The notes under the pieces: generated by a model
Told to the model about the DNA's origin: nothing
What the model saw: the letters and a program-made list of their open reading frames with translations, nothing else
Databases searched by the model: none
From: JANQHS01 sp965267505
GTDB taxonomy: Bacteria; Bacteroidota; Bacteroidia; Cytophagales; CCMP332
Direction of reading: 5' to 3'
DNA length: 64,000 bases
Assembly: GCA_965267505.1 (NCBI GenBank)
Contig: OZ254081.1
Location: forward strand, 2,604,001-2,668,000
Shown here: piece by piece, positions 50,527 through 58,019 of the stretch
Layout: every line of letters starts with the position of its first letter
How positions within the stretch are numbered: position 1 is the stretch's first letter
Made by a program: the position numbers and the translations under genes

Positions 50527-51447
50527 ATGGCTGAAGAAATTAAAAAATCCTCAAACAGGGGTAGAAGAATAACGGTTATTTCGGCGATCCTGATCCTGAT
50601 TTTGATCAATGCGGTTCAGCTTTATATCAGGTTTTCTGAGAAGCAGGAGCATGAGGAGCAGATCGAAATGAAGAATGAGGAAATAGCAAGAGCTATGATC
50701 ACCCTTGATTCCTTAAGTCTTGAACTAGAAGAAAGATTAATGGTCATTGATTCTCTTGGAGGAGAAAGGGATAGTCTGGTTATGGCCCTTGAAGAGATCA
50801 AAGAATTAAGAGCCAAAGAGGGGAGGTATTGGAGAGCCAAGAAGAGGGAGATGGATGAAAAACTTGCGGGCTATCGAGAGCTTCTGGTCAAAAAGGATGA
50901 GGAGATCGAACAACTCAAAGCCCAAAACGAGCAATTGCTATCCGAAAACCAAGGCTTGAAGGAGGAAAAGCAACAATTAAAGAATACGATAAGCTCCCTG
51001 GATCAGGAGAAAGGGGAATTAGAAGCCCAGGTGGAGATAGCCTCGGTATTAAAAGCGGAGAACATAGTTATATCAGCTATAAGCGATAAAGGCAAGGAAA
51101 CCATGGCCAAAAGAGGAGCCATCCGCAAGAAAAAGATCGGCCAGCTAAAGGTCAAATTCAATATCGCCGAGAACAAGGTAGCCGAGATCGAAACCAAAGA
51201 GCTCCAATTAAGAGTAATTGAACCCGGAGGTGGAACTCTTTATGACCTTGCAGCCGGAGGTGGTACCTTCATCGTTGAAGGAAAGGAGAAATTCTATACC
51301 CTAAGGCAGGATTTCCTCTTTGATAACAAAAAGCCTGAACTTACCTTCTTGTTTACCAAGGGCAGCGAATGGAATCTTGGAAAGCATGATGTTGAGCTTT
51401 ATTGTGAAGGCTACAAGATCGGCATGGCCAATATTGTGGTACGCTAG
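50527..51447 (+). CDS. membrane-anchored coiled-coil protein with C-terminal beta domain, unknown function
   Basis: 306 aa. Basic N-terminus, one membrane helix (about 16-32, ISAILILILINAVQLYI), then a long coiled coil (about 36-180) broken near 90. The C-terminal about 110 residues are beta-rich: LKVKFNIAENKVAEIET, then LRVIEPGGGTLYDL and a KHDVELYCEGYKIGMANIVVR ending. The topology suggests either a periplasmic rod with a terminal domain or a cytosolic one. I do not recognise a named family. The stop codons of this gene and the convergent M48 gene interlock in the sequence CTAG. Confidence 0.72.
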   Translation: MAEEIKKSSNRGRRITVISAILILILINAVQLYIRFSEKQEHEEQIEMKNEEIARAMITLDSLSLELEERLMVIDSLGGERDSLVMALEEIKELRAKEGRYWRAKKREMDEKLAGYRELLVKKDEEIEQLKAQNEQLLSENQGLKEEKQQLKNTISSLDQEKGELEAQVEIASVLKAENIVISAISDKGKETMAKRGAIRKKKIGQLKVKFNIAENKVAEIETKELQLRVIEPGGGTLYDLAAGGGTFIVEGKEKFYTLRQDFLFDNKKPELTFLFTKGSEWNLGKHDVELYCEGYKIGMANIVVR

Positions 51448-52880
51448 TATTTCAAAGGAGTCCAGATAGCGATCTTCAGTTCCTGATCATTAGGAAGAAC
51501 ATCAGCTGTCTTGAGGTCATTCATAACCTTCAAGAAACCAGTGTTCCACACATTTCCCGATCGCTCCGAAAAAGCCTCATAACTTTCTGAGCTTTTGGAT
51601 TTTTCAAGAGCCAGGGTGAGGACCTTGACATCCTTAAGGTCTTGTGTACTTACTCCCGAAAAGGTATTTATCGAGTTGTCAATAGCATCTTTTTGATTCC
51701 CTTGCCATAGACCTGCGAATTGAAAGGTCAAATTCTGATAAGAGAACCAAATGAGCTGGCCCTTTGTGGATTCCCTTTTCCCTTTCTGAATGAACTTCAC
51801 TTCGAAAGCAGGCATCCCTTTGAATTTGGTCTCCCCGGAGCTGAGGATCTGAACATCCTTTGACTTGGAACTCTTTTCAAGGAATTTACTTCCGAGCTTG
51901 GTATGGTTTCCTCCTTCATCTGGAGCCCCTAGAACAAGCATAGCAGTTTGGTCTTTATTTGTTCCACCTACTGCGGTTGGGGTATTTACGGTCTGCCAAT
52001 CGTCCGGAAGAGTGAACTTGAACCTTAGCCCTGGGTGTATAAAATTTTGCTCCTGGAATATCCCTTGCTCAGGATCATCCTGCAAATGAATGCCATACAT
52101 GTAATGGTTGAATTCCGAGCTGTTCTTAGCAATTGGAGAACCTTCTTTTGCATGGATCTTTTCTGAAAGCTTTTTGATGTTTGCTACCCTTTCAGGAGTA
52201 TAAGGGTGATCGTCGAAAATTGATTTTCTGCTCTTTTCTCCGGTATAGAGCTCAACAGTCTTCTCAATTTGATCCAGAGCTTTTCCAAGGGCCCGTGGGT
52301 CATATCCTGCTTTTGCAGCTAACAGAGCCCCGATCTCATCAGCTTCATCTTCCTGACCCCTGCTATATTTTGCAAGGTAGATAGAGCCGGCAGCATTTAT
52401 TGGAGCATTAATAATAGCCCCAAGTTCAGGGCTGATGATTCCACCAACCAATAAACCAGGCAAAGTGAATAGGGTTGGAACAATACTTTTCTTCATCTGT
52501 TGGGCTGAATGTCTTCTCACGATGTGAGCGATCTCATGGCCGAGGATACAAGCCAGCTCATCTTCAGAATTGAGCATTGGTAGAAGGCCCCTAGAAACAT
52601 ATACATAACCTCCAGGAAGAGAGAAGGCATTTGGTTCAACCATATTGACCAATTGGAAACTGAATTTAAATGGCAGGTCCGCCTCGATCTGAGCAGCGAT
52701 CTTGTTTCCTAATTGCTCGATATAATTTTGGGTTACCTGGTGGTTGTAGATCCCATATTGGGTGGCAACCATTGCAGCTCCTTCTTCACCCCATTTCTTA
52801 TCCTGCGCAACAGGATTCTGAGAAAAAGACCTATTTGCGATAAAGCTTAGAAGGGTAATACAGACTATGAATCTTTTCAT
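51444..52880 (-). CDS. secreted M48 family metalloprotease
   Basis: 478 aa. Signal peptide MKRFIVCITLLSFIANRSFS. HEIAH at 115-119 (in LACILGHEIAHIVRRHSAQQ) is the zinc-binding motif, and the third ligand Glu is in RGQEDEADEIGA. Before it stand VEPNAFSLPGGYVYVSRGLL, typical of BepA/YfgC-like periplasmic M48 proteases. The last 200 residues, with PDDWQTVNTPTAVGG, form a separate domain not needed for catalysis. It probably works on misfolded outer-membrane proteins, but that role is by family analogy. It overlaps the convergent coiled-coil gene by 4 bases. Confidence 0.9.
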   Translation of the reverse strand: MKRFIVCITLLSFIANRSFSQNPVAQDKKWGEEGAAMVATQYGIYNHQVTQNYIEQLGNKIAAQIEADLPFKFSFQLVNMVEPNAFSLPGGYVYVSRGLLPMLNSEDELACILGHEIAHIVRRHSAQQMKKSIVPTLFTLPGLLVGGIISPELGAIINAPINAAGSIYLAKYSRGQEDEADEIGALLAAKAGYDPRALGKALDQIEKTVELYTGEKSRKSIFDDHPYTPERVANIKKLSEKIHAKEGSPIAKNSSEFNHYMYGIHLQDDPEQGIFQEQNFIHPGLRFKFTLPDDWQTVNTPTAVGGTNKDQTAMLVLGAPDEGGNHTKLGSKFLEKSSKSKDVQILSSGETKFKGMPAFEVKFIQKGKRESTKGQLIWFSYQNLTFQFAGLWQGNQKDAIDNSINTFSGVSTQDLKDVKVLTLALEKSKSSESYEAFSERSGNVWNTGFLKVMNDLKTADVLPNDQELKIAIWTPLKY

Positions 52881-52911
52881 GGGATGTTCCTGTTAGAAAA
52901 AATCGAATGGC

Positions 52912-52937
52912 AAAAAAAAAGCCCCGAAGGGCTTTTT
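52912..52937 (-). terminator. intrinsic terminator after the AT-hook protein gene
   Basis: Minus strand: AGCCC-TTCG-GGGCT stem with a UUCG tetraloop, then nine T residues (52912-52920). The flanking A-run also makes it a reasonable terminator for the opposite strand. Confidence 0.9.
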
Positions 52938-52942
52938 CAAAA

Positions 52943-53395
52943 TTATTTTTTTGCAGAAGCGGGAAGATGGATCTTACCACCTTTCTTTATCAAACTTTTA
53001 TTCTTATAAGATCTTGAAAAGACCGGATAGATATTCTTGCTGAACGCTTTGAAATCTTTACTTGGATCCTTATCGAATAATTGCTTGAGAACCTCATTTG
53101 GAGACATTGGTTTTTTCGAGCTAAGCAAAACTTCTCGGATATTATCCAAATAAGTTATGCCCCCTTTTTTTCTCCCCCTTTTAGCTCCTTTTCTTGGTCC
53201 TGGTTTGCGCCCTGGTTTGCGTCCAGGTTTTCCCCTGGTCTCAGATTGGGCCGGCCTGCCTCTTCTTGGTGCAGGAGTATCCCTATCCATCAATAAGGCT
53301 TTTGCTTTTGAAATCTTGTCTAGCTGGGCTTGAAGTTCTTTTTCTTGTATTTCAAGTTCCTTAATAATGGAACCTATCGAGTCACTATTTGCCAT
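52943..53395 (-). CDS. basic AT-hook-like, possibly winged-helix DNA-binding protein
   Basis: 150 aa. Residues about 6-38 are a short coiled coil (IIKELEIQEKELQAQLDKI). Residues about 43-77 are very basic with RGRP and repeated GRKPG units and RKGAKRGRKKGG, resembling AT-hook or histone H1-like tails. Residues about 78-147 (ITYLDNIREVLLSSKKPMS and onwards, ending KKGGKIHLPA) have the pattern of a small winged-helix/HARE-HTH-like domain. It should bind DNA in the nucleoid. A terminator follows. It is divergent from folD, with two ATTGCATA repeats in the shared 91-base gap. Confidence 0.75.
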   Translation of the reverse strand: MANSDSIGSIIKELEIQEKELQAQLDKISKAKALLMDRDTPAPRRGRPAQSETRGKPGRKPGRKPGPRKGAKRGRKKGGITYLDNIREVLLSSKKPMSPNEVLKQLFDKDPSKDFKAFSKNIYPVFSRSYKNKSLIKKGGKIHLPASAKK

Positions 53396-53419
53396 TTGAA
53401 TTTTTAATTATTAGGCGCG

Positions 53420-53427
53420 CAAATTAA
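53420..53427 (-). promoter_or_regulatory. weak -7-like box for the AT-hook protein gene
   Basis: Minus strand TTAATTTG matches TAnnTTTG in all but one position, ending 25 bases from the ATG at 53395. It is followed by G/C-rich sequence, as at other Bacteroidota start sites. Confidence 0.3.
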
Positions 53428-53444
53428 TACTTTTTATCATCCTA

Positions 53445-53464
53445 ATTGCATAATATATTGCATA
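53445..53464. repeat. direct repeat ATTGCATA x2 in the folD/AT-hook gene gap
   Basis: ATTGCATA at 53445-53452 and 53457-53464, 12 bases apart start to start with ATAT between. It is in an AT-rich, 91-base gap between divergent genes and is a possible binding site for the encoded AT-hook protein or another regulator. The repeat could also be chance in AT-rich DNA. Confidence 0.4.
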
Positions 53465-53486
53465 TTGGCTTGGAAATGAATCCTAT

Positions 53487-54368
53487 ATGGAATTATTAAA
53501 TGGAAAAGAAACCTCGCTGAAGATCCAGGAGGAATTAAAATCTCAAGTTGATGAATTAATTAAGAATGGAGAGAGAGCACCCCACCTGGCGGCTGTTTTG
53601 GTGGGAGAAGATGGAGCGAGTAAAACTTACGTTGGAGCAAAAGTAAAAGCCTGTGAAAGAGTCGGTTATAAATCAACTGAAGTAATCCTTCCTGCCGATA
53701 CCAGTCAGGGAGAGTTACTAAATAGAATTGATGAACTAAATAACAATTCTGAGATCGATGGATTCATTGTTCAACTTCCTTTGCCTGATCATATCGATGT
53801 TGAAGCAATTACAAATGCAATACATCCTTCCAAGGATGTAGACGGATTTCATTTGTCTAATGTTGGAAGATTAATGAAAGGACAGCCCGGATTTATATCG
53901 GCGACACCCATGGGAATCATTCAGTTATTGAAATATTATAATATCAAAACATCTGGAAAACATTGCGTGGTTGTAGGCCGATCAGATATTGTGGGGACAC
54001 CCTTGAGTGTATTGATGAGTCGAAAGGGAGACCCTGGAAATGCCACCGTGACCCTTTGCCATAGTAGAACGGAAAATCTAAAAGATCATACGCTTCAGGC
54101 TGACATTTTAGTTGGTGCTGTTGGAATCCCAAATTATATCACTGGAGATATGGTTAAAGAGGGTGCCGTGGTAGTTGATGTTGGCATAACCAGAGTTCCG
54201 GATGAAAGCAAGAAATCTGGATTTCGCTTGGTTGGTGATATTGAGTTTGAAGGGGCATCCGCCAGAGCTTCTTATATAACGCCTGTTCCAGGTGGTGTTG
54301 GTCCAATGACCATAGCGGCACTTCTCATTAATTGTATGCACTCCTTTAAAAAGGATTTCTATAAGTAA
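53487..54368 (+). CDS. folD: bifunctional methylenetetrahydrofolate dehydrogenase / methenyltetrahydrofolate cyclohydrolase
   Basis: 293 aa, cytosolic, interconverting 5,10-methylene-, methenyl- and 10-formyl-tetrahydrofolate. Catalytic Tyr and Lys are in SKTYVGAKVKACERVG, the folate-site motif VQLPLPDH and the NADP-site motif VVVGRSDIVGTPLSVLM are present, and it ends in PVPGGVGPMTIAALL. Length and motifs are normal. A fast, monocistronic unit by spacing: queE begins 46 bases beyond, with its own promoter-like box. Confidence 0.96.
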   Translation: MELLNGKETSLKIQEELKSQVDELIKNGERAPHLAAVLVGEDGASKTYVGAKVKACERVGYKSTEVILPADTSQGELLNRIDELNNNSEIDGFIVQLPLPDHIDVEAITNAIHPSKDVDGFHLSNVGRLMKGQPGFISATPMGIIQLLKYYNIKTSGKHCVVVGRSDIVGTPLSVLMSRKGDPGNATVTLCHSRTENLKDHTLQADILVGAVGIPNYITGDMVKEGAVVVDVGITRVPDESKKSGFRLVGDIEFEGASARASYITPVPGGVGPMTIAALLINCMHSFKKDFYK

Positions 54369-54402
54369 GCCTCAGATTAACGATTATTTCATCCTTAGGG
54401 GC

Positions 54403-54410
54403 TAATTTTG
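54403..54410 (+). promoter_or_regulatory. candidate -7 box directly before queE
   Basis: TAATTTTG matches TAnnTTTG exactly, and its last G is 5 bases from the A of the queE ATG. If used, the mRNA would start at the initiation codon (leaderless). No TTTG/TTG is found at the usual -33 distance. Confidence 0.32.
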
Positions 54411-54414
54411 AGCT

Positions 54415-55038
54415 ATGAAAGTGGTTGTTTCGACAAAATTAGATTCCTATCCTGTAATGGAGTATTTCTTCACCATTCAGGGGGAAGGCTTTCATTCAGG
54501 GACGCCATCTTTTTTTGTCCGACTAGGAGGTTGTGATGTAGGCTGTCATTGGTGCGACGTCAAGGAATCTTGGGAGGAGGAAGGAATGGAAAGGATCTCG
54601 GCGGAGGAAATAGCAAAACTCTCTTCTGAAGGCAGCCCCGATACCGTGGTAGTTACGGGAGGAGAGCCTATGATGCATAATTTGGATTCTCTCTGCATGT
54701 CTCTAAAAGAGAAAGGGAAAAGAACGCATGTTGAAACCAGTGGAGCACATCCTCTCTCAGGGGATTGGGATTGGATCACTTTGTCACCAAAGAAGTTTAA
54801 ACCGGCCCTTGAAGAATACTATGAGGTTGCTCATGAGTTGAAGATCGTGATCTTCCACAAAAGCGATTTTGATTGGGCTGAAGGACTGGCCGAACGAACC
54901 AACTCGAAAGCTGAATTGTTTCTGCAACCTGAATGGTCTAAAAAGGACGAAATAGTGCCGCTCATAGTAGATTACTGCAAATCCTATCCAAAATGGCGAA
55001 TTTCCTTACAAGCCCATAAGTATATTGGTGTTCCCTAA
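54415..55038 (+). CDS. queE: 7-carboxy-7-deazaguanine synthase
   Basis: 207 aa radical SAM enzyme making 7-carboxy-7-deazaguanine from 6-carboxytetrahydropterin. The Cys triad of the Bacteroidota/short type is Cys40, Cys44 and Cys47 in GGCDVGCHWCDVKESW, binding a 4Fe-4S cluster. The substrate-site motif FTIQGEGFHSG stands before it, and later VVTGGEPMMH. An internal ATG at 54457 would remove the PV-x-E-x-F strand present in family members, so 54415 is preferred. A one-base overlap (TAATG) joins it to the next gene. QueA is encoded about 4 kb away. Confidence 0.93.
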   Translation: MKVVVSTKLDSYPVMEYFFTIQGEGFHSGTPSFFVRLGGCDVGCHWCDVKESWEEEGMERISAEEIAKLSSEGSPDTVVVTGGEPMMHNLDSLCMSLKEKGKRTHVETSGAHPLSGDWDWITLSPKKFKPALEEYYEVAHELKIVIFHKSDFDWAEGLAERTNSKAELFLQPEWSKKDEIVPLIVDYCKSYPKWRISLQAHKYIGVP

Positions 55039-56951
55039 TGCGAACGACTTTACTAATCATATTTGTCACTATACCATTTAATTACCTACAGGGTCAAAAT
55101 CCTGGAACCTCTTCAAAAAAAGCTGCTCAGTACTATATGGAGGGTCAAAAGGAAGCTTCCAGGAGGAATTATCCCGCCGCCCTTGAGCTTTTCGATAAAG
55201 CTCTAAAAAAGGATCCTGAATTTGGGGAAACTCATTATTTGAAAGCCAAAACCCTTCTTTCTATCGGAGATACTGAAATGGCTCGGTATCATTTCGAAAA
55301 AGCTGTTCAGTATCTCCCAATGAAGGCCAGGTATTCTGAATCCTTCATGGTCCTTGGGCGGATGTATATGGATGAGGGGGATTATGAAAGTGCCATGGAA
55401 TCCTTTCAAAAATATATCATATCCAACCCCTCTAATTATACCGGAGTCCAGTTAGCGAATGATTACATTAGAGACTGTCAATTTGGCCTGGAAGGAAAGA
55501 AACATCCTGATTCTGTAAAACCGGAAAAACTTCCGAAACCCTTGAATAATTTTCAATATCAATACTTCCCGGTTCTAACAGGTGACGGAGAATTTCTGGT
55601 TTTTACTGCCCGTAGCACACACAGCACCGAAGAGATTCTGGTAAGCCGAAATATTGAAGGTAACTGGAGCCCCCCACAAAATATTTCGGATAACATCAAT
55701 TCAGAGGATTATAATGAAGGAACCTGTGCAATTAGTGCTGATGGAAGAACCCTTGTTTTCACCAGCTGCAATGCTCCGGGTCTTTTAGGCCGATGTGATC
55801 TCCTGATATCATATCGTGAAGGAAATGAATGGAGTAAGCCCATCAACCTTGGAAAGAATATCAATTCACGCCATTGGGAGAGTCAACCAAGCTTGTCGGC
55901 GGACGGAAGGCTACTGATGTTTTCATCTGATAGGCCTGGTGGCAGGGGCCGAATGGATATATGGTATTCTACTTTGGGAGCGGATGGAAAGTGGTCAAGA
56001 GCAAAAAATATGGGCCCTCCAATTAATACTGCTGGAGAAGAGTTTTCTCCTTTTCTACATTCAAATGGACAAACTCTTTTCTTTTCTTCCAATGGCAAGA
56101 AGGGTATGGGTGGTCTCGATCTTTTTCAAACTGAACGTAGCCCTCAAGGGAAATGGTCAGAACCGGAAAACCTTGGATTTCCTCTCAACTCCTGGAAAGA
56201 TGAAGTAGGGATCTTCGTGACCTCAGATGGGCGATCCGCCTATTATTCCAGAACAGAAAAAGACAAGGGGCTTGAGAGGAGTTTTCTATACAAGGTCAAT
56301 TTGCCTCAACGGCTTTGGGTTAAGAATGAAAGCTATGCCTTAAAAGGAAGGGTTTATGATAAGGAAACCAATAAGCCCTTGGGAGCTCAGATAGATCTGA
56401 TGGACCTGGAATTGGATACAGCCATTCAGTCTCTTAGAGCAGATAGTGTCAATGGTTCCTATTTGATCATACTTACCAAGGGAGCCGACTATGGCTTATT
56501 TGTGTCAAAGCCTGGCTACTTGTATAGGAGTTTGAACTTTGACCTTAAGAATGCAGGGCCCGATGGGAATCTGGTAATAGATATTCCCCTTGATCCAATT
56601 GAAAAAGGAGCAAAGGCAGAACTTAGAAATATCTTTTTCGATGTCGGTTCCTATAATCTCAGGAACGAATCTAAAGTGGAGCTTGAGAAGCTGATCTCCT
56701 TTATTAAAAGAAACCCTGGCCTCAAGATCGAAATTGCGGGCCATACGGATGATGTTGGAAGCGATTCTGATAATCTTGAACTCTCAAAGAACAGAGCAAA
56801 AGCTGTGAAAGAATTCCTTGAAGAAAATGGAGTTGAACACGGGCACCTAAGCTTTAAAGGATATGGAGAACAAAGACCACTGGTTCCCAATGACACAGAT
56901 CAGAACCGTCAACTCAATCGAAGGATCGAATTCACGATAGTAGAAATCTGA
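55038..56951 (+). CDS. PorE-like outer-membrane-associated protein: TPR, PD40 propeller, regulatory-like domain, OmpA_C
   Basis: 637 aa. Signal peptide 1-20 (no lipobox Cys, unlike Porphyromonas PorE). TPR repeats about 25-130 (YYMEGQKEASRRNYPAALELFDKAL and onwards) lead into a PD40/WD40-like propeller about 185-415 (repeats such as SADGRTLVFTS and LSADGRLLMFSSDRPGGRGRMDIWY). A carboxypeptidase-regulatory-like domain follows (about 430-515: LKGRVYDKETNKPLGAQIDL), then an OmpA C-terminal peptidoglycan-binding domain (about 530-637: IFFDVGSYNLR, IAGHTDDVGSD, NRRIEF). This is the four-part architecture of the T9SS component PorE. It overlaps queE by one base and the convergent hydrolase gene by 20 bases. 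Confidence 0.82.
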   Translation: MRTTLLIIFVTIPFNYLQGQNPGTSSKKAAQYYMEGQKEASRRNYPAALELFDKALKKDPEFGETHYLKAKTLLSIGDTEMARYHFEKAVQYLPMKARYSESFMVLGRMYMDEGDYESAMESFQKYIISNPSNYTGVQLANDYIRDCQFGLEGKKHPDSVKPEKLPKPLNNFQYQYFPVLTGDGEFLVFTARSTHSTEEILVSRNIEGNWSPPQNISDNINSEDYNEGTCAISADGRTLVFTSCNAPGLLGRCDLLISYREGNEWSKPINLGKNINSRHWESQPSLSADGRLLMFSSDRPGGRGRMDIWYSTLGADGKWSRAKNMGPPINTAGEEFSPFLHSNGQTLFFSSNGKKGMGGLDLFQTERSPQGKWSEPENLGFPLNSWKDEVGIFVTSDGRSAYYSRTEKDKGLERSFLYKVNLPQRLWVKNESYALKGRVYDKETNKPLGAQIDLMDLELDTAIQSLRADSVNGSYLIILTKGADYGLFVSKPGYLYRSLNFDLKNAGPDGNLVIDIPLDPIEKGAKAELRNIFFDVGSYNLRNESKVELEKLISFIKRNPGLKIEIAGHTDDVGSDSDNLELSKNRAKAVKEFLEENGVEHGHLSFKGYGEQRPLVPNDTDQNRQLNRRIEFTIVEI

Positions 56952-57912
56952 CAGCCAGTTTTTCAGAAAAATAACTCTTGTTATGAATCTGAGTGAATCC
57001 TACATGCCCACCTTTTTCGGTGTAAAAAGGCTTTACTCTCGAGTTGCCAATAGCTCCTTCTGAAGGGTAACATGATACCGGGAAAAAGGGGTCATTTAAA
57101 GCTTGAACCAACAAGGTCTCATTTTTTATTGAGCTAAGTTTATGAAGAGTGGATCCCTTTTGGTAAAAATCATCTGCACCTTTAAAGCCATGAATTGGAG
57201 CGGTATAATGCTCATCCAGATCGTAGAATGAACGAATTTCCTTTAGGGGTTTTAGATTATACTCATTAGGGAATTGCTCTGCCTTTGACCTAAGCTTTTC
57301 CTTGAGTTTGGATAGAAAACGATTCCTGTAAAGAACATTGGAGGGTTTCATCAAATGCAATGCACTGGCCTTAAGATCCAGAGGACTTGAGAATACTATG
57401 GATTTGCTTATGGTTTCCTTGGCCTTGTCAGAATATTCAGCCATCCAATGAAGGCTTAAGTTTCCACCCATAGAAAAACCTACCAGGAAGATCTCTTCAT
57501 AGTTGAAATCTTTAGCATAGTCAATCACGGCATCAAGATCATCAAAGTCAGCATGATGGTAGAGCCTTGGAAGGCGATTTAATGTTCCGGAGCAGGATCT
57601 GCAATTCCATGCAAGAGAATCAATACCATTGGCTCCAAGTTCTTTTACCATTCCGAGGGTATAAGGTCTACGGGAGCTTCCCTCCAAACCATGGCTTAGT
57701 ATGGCCAGTTTTGTTGAACCTTGTTTGCTCCAGTCCAGGTCTAAAAAATCCCCGTCATCCAATTCCAATCGATGCCTCTGCAAGTCTACTTCTGGTAATT
57801 TTCTAAGTGTAGATGGAATGATGGTTTCCAGATGGGGCGAAACCATCCAGAAAGGTCTTTTGAAATCATTTTTGTCAGGTAGGTTTTTCATGTGTTCAGA
57901 AATCGAATTCAT
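56932..57912 (-). CDS. YheT family alpha/beta hydrolase
   Basis: 326 aa. The N-terminus carries FWMVSPHLETIIPSTLRK and the family signature HGLEGSSRRPY, with NCRSCSGTLNRLPRLYHHADFDDL. Nucleophile Ser147 is in LVGFSMGGNL and His303 in EKGGHVGFTQ; the acid is probably Asp in ALNDPFFPVS. Members are esterase-like with ill-defined substrates. No signal peptide; cytosolic. The ATG at 57912 is chosen although a later M at residue 8 exists. Its 3' end overlaps the PorE-like gene by 20 bases. Confidence 0.88.
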   Translation of the reverse strand: MNSISEHMKNLPDKNDFKRPFWMVSPHLETIIPSTLRKLPEVDLQRHRLELDDGDFLDLDWSKQGSTKLAILSHGLEGSSRRPYTLGMVKELGANGIDSLAWNCRSCSGTLNRLPRLYHHADFDDLDAVIDYAKDFNYEEIFLVGFSMGGNLSLHWMAEYSDKAKETISKSIVFSSPLDLKASALHLMKPSNVLYRNRFLSKLKEKLRSKAEQFPNEYNLKPLKEIRSFYDLDEHYTAPIHGFKGADDFYQKGSTLHKLSSIKNETLLVQALNDPFFPVSCYPSEGAIGNSRVKPFYTEKGGHVGFTQIHNKSYFSEKLAVRFLLS

Positions 57913-57957
57913 TGTTCGATTATGTACTATTTTTTAATATGTTTTTTCGATAAAAAA

Positions 57958-57985
57958 TTGATAATGAGACTCTTAAATAGTTTTG
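57958..57985 (+). promoter_or_regulatory. candidate promoter for the DUF2911 gene
   Basis: TTG (57958-57960), 17 bases, then TAGTTTTG (57978-57985), an exact TAnnTTTG. Its last G is 5 bases before an ATG at 57990 and 35 bases before the preferred ATG at 58020, so the mRNA should begin near 57990. That makes 58020 a normal leadered start. Confidence 0.48.
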
Positions 57986-58019
57986 CATAATGATTGAGTC
58001 AGAAGCAAAAAAAATCGCG

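Noticed and set aside
53200..53280. GRKPG codons in the AT-hook gene as a DNA tandem repeat or CRISPR-like array
   Set aside because: The short repetition follows from the encoded basic tail; no spacers or longer units.
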